Shown here: positions 7,330 to 11,394 of the stretch, piece by piece
Layout of the letters: every line of letters starts with the position of its first letter
Numbering within the stretch: the first letter of the stretch is position 1
Assembly (NCBI GenBank): GCA_934278005.1
Contig: CAKQWG010000101.1
Location: 1-11,394, forward strand
DNA length: 11,394 nt
Source: an uncultured Pirellulaceae bacterium
Lineage (GTDB): Bacteria; Planctomycetota; Planctomycetia; Pirellulales; Pirellulaceae
Direction: 5' to 3'
Made by a program: the position numbers and the translations under genes
The notes under the pieces: model-generated
Databases searched by the model: none
Seen by the model: only the letters and a program-made list of their open reading frames with translations
Told to the model about the DNA's origin: nothing

Positions 7330-7429
7330 TTGGACCGCGGAATACTTGGCCGCGGAATACTTGGACCGCGGAATACTTGGCCGCGGAATACTTGGCCGCG
7401 GAATACTTGGCCGCGGAATACTTGGCCGC
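7330..7429 (+). repeat. Tandem array of a 15-16 bp unit (TTGG(A)CCGCGGAATAC)
   Basis: Six complete units and one partial: 7330-7345 and 7361-7376 are 16 bp (TTGGACCGCGGAATAC); 7346-7360, 7377-7391, 7392-7406 and 7407-7421 are 15 bp (TTGGCCGCGGAATAC); 7422-7429 is a partial TTGGCCGC. Apart from the optional A the copies are identical. Each unit contains the palindrome CCGCGG. The array starts 12 bp after the ubiA-like stop and ends 14 bp before the moeA ATG, filling the spacer. Because the unit is mostly a multiple of three and has no stops, it keeps frames open on both strands and creates spurious long frames with pentapeptide repeats. Confidence 0.95.
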
Positions 7430-7443
7430 TTACGAAAGCTCTC

Positions 7444-8634
7444 ATGCAGTTGCCACAACTCGCTCCACTTGCAGCAGCCATTGAAAAATTGTCGGCTCTT
7501 CTACGACCCGTCGATGTTCAGCAGGCACTGATTGCAGACGTCGTCGGGCGTGTGCTGGCGGCAGACCTAATCGCCGATCGCGACTGCCCGGCGCTCGACA
7601 TGTCCGCCATGGATGGCTACGCGCTGCGACTGAGCGAAGACTTGCCGGCGACTCTACCTGTTCAGGCTACCGCAGCCGCGGGCATTGAACCGCTAACGCT
7701 GCTGCCGGACCATGCCATCCGCATCTTTACCGGCGCAGTCGTGCCCGCCGGGGCCGACTGTGTGGTTCGCCGCGAGGACACGCTCGAACAGCCTTATCGA
7801 GTGCAGCTCACAATCCCTGTCGGTGAATTGCAGCTTGGCCAGAACATTCGCCGGCGTGGGGAGAACGCACCGCAAGGGGCCTGCTTGTTGCCGCGCGGCA
7901 CACTTGTCGATGCTGCCAGCATCCCGGCCGTGGCCAGCTTCGGTGCAGAGACACTGGCTGTATATCGGCCGCTGCGCGTAGCGGTTCTGAACACCGGTGA
8001 TGAACTGGCTGAACCCGGGTCACCCGTTGCAGCCTGGCAGATTCGCGATTCCAACGGTCCCACCCTGACCGCTTGGCTGGCTGGATTGAGGTGGATCGAG
8101 ACTGCTCGGCGCCAGCGTGTGGGGGACACTTTGCAGCAGGTGCAAGCCGCGTTAGCTGCGCAGTTGGAGCACAGCGACGCGATCTTGATCACCGGCGGCG
8201 TTTCCATGGGCGACACCGACTATGTGCCGGCCGCGATCCAGTCGCTCGGTGGCCAGATCGTGTTTCACCGCTTACCGATTCGCCCCGGTAGACCGGTACT
8301 AGGCGCCATCTTAGACGGCAAGCTTATCATTGGCTTGCCGGGAAATCCGGTCAGCGTGGCTGTTACGGCGCGCGTGGTCGCAGAACCGCTGCTGCGTAAA
8401 ATGGCGGGCTTTGGAGCGGCTGCTCCGCGTCTGGCCGTGCGTCTGGCCGAGACCGATTCGCGGCGGTTGGACTTAACATGGTTTCGCTTGGTGACGATCG
8501 ATGCCAGTGGTGCGATTCACTTGGCAAAGAGCCGGGGTTCGGGAGATCTCGTCTCGCTTTCTCTCAGCCATGGTTTTGTAGAAATTTCAGCCGGAGCGGA
8601 TGGTTGCGGCCCCGTGCCGCTGACGCTGTGGTAG
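7444..8634 (+). CDS. moeA: Molybdopterin molybdenumtransferase MoeA
   Basis: The 396-residue product inserts molybdate into adenylylated molybdopterin in the last step of molybdenum cofactor synthesis, in the cytoplasm. Family blocks in order: DMSAMDGYA (52-60, with Asp57), IFTGAVVPAGAD (94-105, Thr96), NIRRRGEN (134-141), NTGDEL (183-188), TGGVSMGDTDYV (250-261, Asp259), PIRPGRP (278-284) and GLPGNPVSV (297-305), then the C-terminal domain IV. Length matches E. coli MoeA (411). The frame is open upstream to 7042, but that extension reads through the tandem array and overlaps the ubiA-like gene; MQLPQLAPL at 7444 is the natural N-terminus. The ribosome binding site is weak (GAAAG, 7434-7438). 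Odd points are Asn at the E. coli Asp142 position and Arg at the Lys275 and Lys279 positions. No other cofactor genes or molybdoenzymes are in the window. Confidence 0.95.
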   Translation: MQLPQLAPLAAAIEKLSALLRPVDVQQALIADVVGRVLAADLIADRDCPALDMSAMDGYALRLSEDLPATLPVQATAAAGIEPLTLLPDHAIRIFTGAVVPAGADCVVRREDTLEQPYRVQLTIPVGELQLGQNIRRRGENAPQGACLLPRGTLVDAASIPAVASFGAETLAVYRPLRVAVLNTGDELAEPGSPVAAWQIRDSNGPTLTAWLAGLRWIETARRQRVGDTLQQVQAALAAQLEHSDAILITGGVSMGDTDYVPAAIQSLGGQIVFHRLPIRPGRPVLGAILDGKLIIGLPGNPVSVAVTARVVAEPLLRKMAGFGAAAPRLAVRLAETDSRRLDLTWFRLVTIDASGAIHLAKSRGSGDLVSLSLSHGFVEISAGADGCGPVPLTLW

Positions 8635-8660
8635 ATTGACTAACGCGCCGCGTCTGCCAA

Positions 8661-8690
8661 GCAGCCTGGGCAGGGCTCTGCTCAGCCTGC
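8661..8690 (+). terminator. 13-bp imperfect stem-loop after moeA
   Basis: GCAGCCTGGGCAG (8661-8673) pairs with CTGCTCAGCCTGC (8678-8690) around a GGCT loop, with one C-C mismatch and one G-T pair. It lies 26 nt after the moeA stop and 47 nt before the next start. No T-run follows (CGCGGTATAC), so it may be an attenuating or mRNA-stabilising hairpin rather than a full terminator. Confidence 0.45.
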
Positions 8691-8737
8691 CGCGGTATAC
8701 GCCATACTGCATCAGTCTTGTCTTCGGAGCCTGTGCG

Positions 8738-9274
8738 ATGCCCATTATCCAACTGCGTCCCACTTTTGAAATTCCTATCACTGGGGATAGGCAGGCGGCT
8801 ATCGATAAGCTGCAAGCCGAGTTTGCGCGTGGCAGCGAGCGCCGCAACTTTATCATGCACGGCGAGTATGGCGAACTGCATTTGCCGGCTTGTGAGTATC
8901 GCTTGTGGTCGCCCCACTTGGCCTTCTATGTCAGCCAGCGCGAAGGTCGCGGGCTGATCTATGGTCGCTTCGCGCCGCGATTGGAGGTTTGGACATTTGT
9001 GTGGGTGATCTACTTGGCCATGTCCTTCACTGCCTTCTTCGGTTTGACCCTGGCCTATTCGCAGTGGATGCTAGGTCAAAGCGGTTGGGGCCTGCCGATC
9101 GCCGCTAGTGCTATCGCCGTCATCGCCGTACTGTACGTAGTCGCCAGCATTGGCCAGCAGTGGAGTGCGGATCAGATGCAAGCTTTGCGGGATCGTCTAG
9201 ACAGTATTTTACAGCGGGCTGGCGTGCATCCGGCACCAACCTCCGCGCTTGTGCCACACGAGAATCTAACCTGA
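8738..9274 (+). CDS. Two-helix membrane protein (178 aa), unknown function
   Basis: The 178-residue product has a soluble N-terminal part of about 80 residues containing LRPTFEIPI, GDRQAAIDKLQAEF and EYRLWSPHLAF, then RGLIYGRFAPRLEVWTF leading into two hydrophobic helices (about 84-107 and 117-139), and a C-terminal amphipathic stretch (DQMQALRDRLDSILQRAG). The N-terminal half resembles a small globular domain on the cytoplasmic side; I do not know a named family, though the overall style matches conserved hypothetical proteins of planctomycetes. I chose the ATG at 8738 because CGGAG (8725-8729) sits 8 nt upstream; the frame continues to a TTG at 8636 but that would include the intergenic hairpin. 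It lies 103 bp after moeA on the same strand. Confidence 0.82.
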   Translation: MPIIQLRPTFEIPITGDRQAAIDKLQAEFARGSERRNFIMHGEYGELHLPACEYRLWSPHLAFYVSQREGRGLIYGRFAPRLEVWTFVWVIYLAMSFTAFFGLTLAYSQWMLGQSGWGLPIAASAIAVIAVLYVVASIGQQWSADQMQALRDRLDSILQRAGVHPAPTSALVPHENLT

Positions 9275-9353
9275 TTGGATCGCTGCTGCGTCTCGCAAGT
9301 TTAGTGATCGCAGCCCTATTGCGAAAAGCCGACAGCTGCGACATAGACACCCG

Positions 9354-9381
9354 CTGCCGGCTGCGCGGTTCGCGTCGGCAG
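9354..9381 (+). terminator. GC-rich nested hairpin downstream of the 178-aa gene
   Basis: CTGCCG (9354-9359) pairs with CGGCAG (9376-9381), with an inner GCG/CGC pair enclosing CGGTT. It lies 80 nt after the stop codon and has no clear T-run, so termination is only possible, not established. Confidence 0.28.
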
Positions 9382-9464
9382 GCTCGTACAGGTCCTCTAT
9401 TAGTCAAAATTCGATCCCAAACAAATCAGTAAGTATCTCACAAGATTTGGTTAATCGCAGACTT

Positions 9465-9478
9465 GCAAAGCGCTTTGC
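9465..9478. promoter_or_regulatory. Perfect palindrome resembling a LacI/GalR-type operator
   Basis: GCAAAGCGCTTTGC is perfectly self-complementary over 14 bp with a central AAGCGCTT, the kind of core used by many LacI/GalR-family regulators (compare the cre consensus with its AAnCGnTT centre). It lies about 65 bp upstream of the candidate -10 promoter of the DUF1559 gene. No regulator gene is in the window, so the identity of any binding protein is unknown. Confidence 0.4.
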
Positions 9479-9541
9479 CGGCGGATAGCCTAAAGGAAGA
9501 GCAGTTTGTTTATGGCAGTGGTCGAGCGAGAGCTTTCACGC

Positions 9542-9550
9542 TGCTACAAT
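9542..9550 (+). promoter_or_regulatory. Extended -10 promoter candidate for the DUF1559 gene
   Basis: TGCTACAAT matches the extended -10 form (TG-n-TACAAT, hexamer 9545-9550). The -35 position at 17 bp spacing (TCGAGC) is poor, which an extended -10 can tolerate. Predicted transcription start is near 9557, giving a leader of about 90 nt that begins with the hairpin at 9557-9586. Confidence 0.4.
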
Positions 9551-9556
9551 TGTCAG

Positions 9557-9586
9557 GTTCGCCGCAACTAATCTTATCAGGCGAAC
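9557..9586 (+). ncRNA. Stem-loop in the DUF1559 mRNA leader
   Basis: GTTCGCC (9557-9563) is perfectly complementary to GGCGAAC (9580-9586), with a 16-nt loop. It sits at the predicted 5' end of the transcript, where it could protect the mRNA. It is a cis structure, not an independent RNA gene. Confidence 0.3.
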
Positions 9587-9647
9587 GTAACCATAAGCGT
9601 TTCAGCGGCTGTTGTCCTTGTCTTTTCTATTTGTCGGGAGTCTTAGA

Positions 9648-10649
9648 ATGAAGCGTGCTTTACGAGGTTTCACTCTAGTGGAGCTGTTAGTCGTCATAGC
9701 AATTATTGGCATTCTTGTTGGTCTATTGTTGCCCGCCGTGCAGGCGGCGCGCGAAGCTGCGCGGCGGATGCAATGCTCGAACAATCTCAAGCAGTTGGGA
9801 TTGTCGTTGCATAATTACCATGACACGTTCAACAAACTTCCCGCGGCCAGAATAAGCTTGGGTAATTGTGCGGGAGCGAACGCGGCTGCCGCACCCGATC
9901 CGCTAACTAAGAACGGGCATGGTTTGGTTTCATTGCTGCCCTTCATGGAACAGGGCAATCTTTACAATCGATTCAATTTAGCTGGCGCGTCTGGAAACTT
10001 TCGTAGGCCTGGCGCCGGGCCATTGCCCGCTGGGCTGGACGCTGTAGCGAGCGGTAACGCGGCCCTGTCGACAAACATCTTGCCGATGTTCCTTTGTCCG
10101 TCCGACGGTGGCAGTCAAACCAGTCCAGCCGGGACTGCGGTGAATTACCTGCCCGAGGCAGGCATTCAAAACGCGCGCACATGCTACGATTTTCTGAATA
10201 CTGCGAATGCCTATCGCTACTACAACTACTACCGCGCTTCGGCCATCGGCGACCGCTACATGTTCGGCGAAAATAGTTATGCTTCATTCGGCTCGATAAC
10301 AGACGGATTGAGCAATACCTTGGCCTTGACGGAGAACACGTTAGAGACCTCCAACGGCGTGACAGGCGGTTGGTCGTTCTCCGCTTTTCTTTCCTACGGT
10401 GTAGACCCGGTCGGCAGATATAACACTACCTTCCCACCGACGGGCTTTAATGTTTGGAAATACAGTACCCGTGTGGGAGTTAGAGGCACGCGCGCTTCGT
10501 GGTACAACTCAGCCAGTCTGCATACAGGCGGCGTCCAAGCGGCTGTGGGTGATGGCTCGGTGCATTTTCTTTCCGAGTCGATGGACATTCCCACCCTGAC
10601 CAATCTGTGTCGCGCGTCGGATGGCCAGGTAGCCGGTATTCCGCAGTAG
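9648..10649 (+). CDS. DUF1559 prepilin-like protein with H-X9-DG motif
   Basis: A 333-residue member of the DUF1559 family, massively expanded in planctomycetes. The N-terminus is a type IV prepilin signal: basic MKRALRG, then [22 protein letters not shown], with cleavage expected between Gly7 and Phe8 and Glu at mature position 5. The segment [20 protein letters not shown] and LHNYHDTF is the family hallmark. Later come FLCPSDGG, a [14 protein letters not shown] block and the H-X9-DG motif (His292, Asp302-Gly303) near the C-terminus. Expected location is the cell envelope, anchored by the N-terminal helix; the molecular role of the family is not established, and a pseudopilin or surface-matrix function is inferred from the signal. 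ATG at 9648 is preceded by GGGAG (9636-9640) 7 nt upstream; the frame continues 12 codons further upstream without support. A lipoprotein gene follows on the same strand, a frequent pairing. Confidence 0.96.
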   Translation: MKRALRGFTLVELLVVIAIIGILVGLLLPAVQAAREAARRMQCSNNLKQLGLSLHNYHDTFNKLPAARISLGNCAGANAAAAPDPLTKNGHGLVSLLPFMEQGNLYNRFNLAGASGNFRRPGAGPLPAGLDAVASGNAALSTNILPMFLCPSDGGSQTSPAGTAVNYLPEAGIQNARTCYDFLNTANAYRYYNYYRASAIGDRYMFGENSYASFGSITDGLSNTLALTENTLETSNGVTGGWSFSAFLSYGVDPVGRYNTTFPPTGFNVWKYSTRVGVRGTRASWYNSASLHTGGVQAAVGDGSVHFLSESMDIPTLTNLCRASDGQVAGIPQ

Positions 10650-10693
10650 TCCGGTCGTCCGGATCGGGAGCGTGAACGTCTGCCTATAAAAGT

Positions 10694-10720
10694 AATCGGG
10701 TGGCGCTGGGCCGCCCGATT
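10694..10720 (+). terminator. Strong stem-loop after the DUF1559 gene
   Basis: AATCGGGTGGC (10694-10704) pairs with GCCGCCCGATT (10710-10720) over 11 positions with one G-T pair and a GCTGG loop. It is preceded by TATAAAAGT and followed by CACCTTCGCCTATTGTTGTT, a broken T-rich tail. This is the best intrinsic terminator candidate in the window and lies 45 nt after the stop codon, between the DUF1559 and lipoprotein genes. Confidence 0.7.
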
Positions 10721-10759
10721 CACCTTCGCCTATTGTTGTTATCAATCCTGGTTATCTAA

Positions 10760-10773
10760 CGCTGTTCGCAGCG
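10760..10773 (+). promoter_or_regulatory. Small UUCG-loop hairpin ahead of the lipoprotein gene
   Basis: CGCTG (10760-10764) pairs with CAGCG (10769-10773) around TTCG. It ends 8 nt before the GAGG ribosome binding site (10782-10785) and 20 nt before the ATG, so it could influence translation or mRNA stability. Confidence 0.3.
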
Positions 10774-10793
10774 CTCAATTTGAGGTTTATCGA

Positions 10794-11261
10794 ATGCGGT
10801 CAAATTCCTGGTGTGGTGCAGCGGCCCTGATCTGCTTGAGCACTCTGCTTTGTGCAGGCTGTGGGGATGGAGTCCATCGTGTGGCAATCACCGGTGTGGT
10901 CTCGGCAGACGGAAAGCCGGTCGATGGGGCGGTCGTGCAGCTGTTGCCCAAGGGAGACACTTCTGGAGACGGTGGACTGGGGGCAACTGATAGCGAGGGG
11001 AAATTTACCGTCATCAGTTCCCGGCAAGAGCATTCCGGTATCCCACCTGGAACCTACACCGTCCTGGTCAGTCGCTTAGTGGATCAGCAGGGCAAGCTGC
11101 TTCCCGAAGGGGCTGGACAAGCGGAGTACCCGGACGGATTCGATTCCATTCCGCGACCTTATAACACGCCGAATTCGCCACTTGAAATAACGGTAACCGA
11201 CGCGGGAGGTCATTTCGATGTCGAGATCCCAGAACCCCTGCGGACTTCTCCTGGGCGTTGA
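10794..11261 (+). CDS. Small lipoprotein with carboxypeptidase-regulatory-like (Ig-like) domain
   Basis: The 155-residue product starts with a lipoprotein signal peptide: basic MRSNSW, hydrophobic core, then LLCAGC with Cys23 as the probable lipidated residue (position -3 is Cys rather than the usual Leu, with Leu at -4). The mature part begins ITGVVSADGKPVDGAVVQLLP (about 32-52), the typical first strands of a carboxypeptidase-regulatory-like or transthyretin-like beta-sandwich, continues with GATDSEGKFTV and GIPPGTYTVLVSR, and ends in LEITVTDAGGHFDVEIP. It should sit on the outer face of a membrane. Lipoproteins of this type regularly follow DUF1559 genes in planctomycetes; partnership is inferred from that recurrence. 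GAGG at 10782-10785 is 8 nt before the ATG. The terminator candidate in between suggests separate or attenuated expression. Confidence 0.92.
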   Translation: MRSNSWCGAAALICLSTLLCAGCGDGVHRVAITGVVSADGKPVDGAVVQLLPKGDTSGDGGLGATDSEGKFTVISSRQEHSGIPPGTYTVLVSRLVDQQGKLLPEGAGQAEYPDGFDSIPRPYNTPNSPLEITVTDAGGHFDVEIPEPLRTSPGR

Positions 11262-11263
11262 TG

Positions 11264-11292
11264 GGCGATAAGCACGAATTGGCGATAAGCAC
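11264..11292 (+). repeat. Two direct copies of GGCGATAAGCAC
   Basis: The 12-mer occurs at 11264-11275 and 11281-11292, a 17-bp period, starting 2 bp after the lipoprotein stop codon. It looks like a short tandem duplication in the spacer. Confidence 0.7.
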
Positions 11293-11316
11293 TCAAGCAT
11301 AAGTTTCGGCCTATGA

Positions 11317-11394
11317 TTAGCCGTTTTGGCTTTAGCCACGGTTAGCCGTTTTGGCGTTAGCCACGGTTAGCCGTTTTGGCGTTAGCCACGGTTA
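11317..11394 (+). repeat. 25-bp intergenic tandem repeat, continuing past the window
   Basis: Three full copies at 11317-11341, 11342-11366 and 11367-11391 plus the first 3 bases of a fourth. Each unit is TTAGCCGTTTTGGC followed by KTTAGCCACGG; the first copy has T where the others have G, the only difference. The unit itself contains TTAGCC twice and a GCC-GTTTT-GGC mini-hairpin. I recall similar units in intergenic DNA of Rhodopirellula-like genomes, but cannot verify that here. There are no spacers, so it is not a CRISPR array. Confidence 0.92.

Larger units (their letters stand above)
9275..9647 (+). other. Intergenic leader region before the DUF1559 gene
   Basis: About 370 bp without a supported gene; the short frame from 9463 is not coding-like. 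It holds a GC-rich nested hairpin after the preceding gene (9354-9381), a perfect 14-bp palindrome (9465-9478), a candidate extended -10 promoter (9542-9550) and a 7-bp stem-loop (9557-9586). From about 9400 to 9650 the region is visibly more AT-rich than the flanking genes, as expected for a promoter region. Confidence 0.6.

Noticed and set aside
7042..7443. Long N-terminal extension of MoeA
   Set aside because: It overlaps the ubiA-like gene out of frame and then translates the tandem array into repeated RNTWP-type peptides; MoeA homology begins at the ATG at 7444.
7171..7481. Minus-strand frames with pentapeptide-like repeats (IPRPS, GQVFR)
   Set aside because: They are artefacts of the stop-free 15-bp repeat rather than pentapeptide-repeat proteins; no start signals or flanking domain support them.
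8636..8737. TTG-initiated extension of the 178-residue membrane protein
   Set aside because: The extension covers the intergenic hairpin and lacks a ribosome binding site, while the ATG at 8738 has a well-placed CGGAG.
4793..9274. A new multi-gene system linking SUMF1-like, UbiA-like, MoeA and membrane proteins
   Set aside because: The genes are collinear but their known family roles do not connect, spacers are 54 to 125 bp and contain repeats or hairpins, and no translational coupling is seen; conserved neighbourhood would be needed to revive the idea.
11317..11394. CRISPR array at the right edge
   Set aside because: The units are directly adjacent with no variable spacers, and no cas genes are present.

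Overview
The window looks like chromosomal DNA from a planctomycete, most likely of the Pirellulales/Pirellulaceae. The strongest marker is a prepilin-like DUF1559 protein with the H-X9-DG motif, followed by a small lipoprotein with a carboxypeptidase-regulatory-like fold. Supporting signs are an FGE/SUMF1-like secreted protein, a planctomycete-type glucuronate isomerase homologue, several orphan small membrane proteins, long intergenic gaps and short intergenic tandem repeats. The taxonomic call is my inference from gene content; no rRNA or other marker gene is present.

Layout: (1) 1-42 probably holds the first codons of a minus-strand gene that leaves the window. (2) 43-591 has no gene I can support. 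(3) 592-774 encodes a 60-residue two-helix membrane protein, convergent with (4) a uronate isomerase-like amidohydrolase on the minus strand (850-2136). (5) 2191-2619 is a divergent intergenic region. (6) 2620-4116 is a membrane-anchored HtrA/DegP-type serine protease with one PDZ domain, followed by (7) a 106-residue three-helix membrane protein (4230-4550). (8) A good sigma70-like promoter at 4720-4748 precedes a same-strand run: a secreted SUMF1-like protein (4793-6040), a UbiA/EboC-like prenyltransferase (6095-7318), a 100-bp tandem array, molybdopterin molybdenumtransferase MoeA (7444-8634) and a 178-residue two-helix membrane protein (8738-9274). (9) 9275-9647 is a leader region with a perfect palindrome, an extended -10 promoter candidate and a hairpin. 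(10) The DUF1559 protein (9648-10649), a strong stem-loop terminator candidate and the lipoprotein (10794-11261) follow. (11) The right edge runs into a 25-bp tandem repeat that continues beyond the window.

How the genes fit together: apart from the DUF1559/lipoprotein pair, which is a recurrent planctomycete arrangement, the neighbours do not form one obvious pathway. SUMF1-like, ubiA-like and moeA genes are collinear and could be co-transcribed, but their products share no evident function. I do not see a defence system, CRISPR array, prophage, transposase or biosynthetic cluster. The most useful second looks are the two intergenic tandem arrays, the cysteine-less SUMF1-like protein, the unusual UbiA second motif, and the substitutions at MoeA active-site positions.
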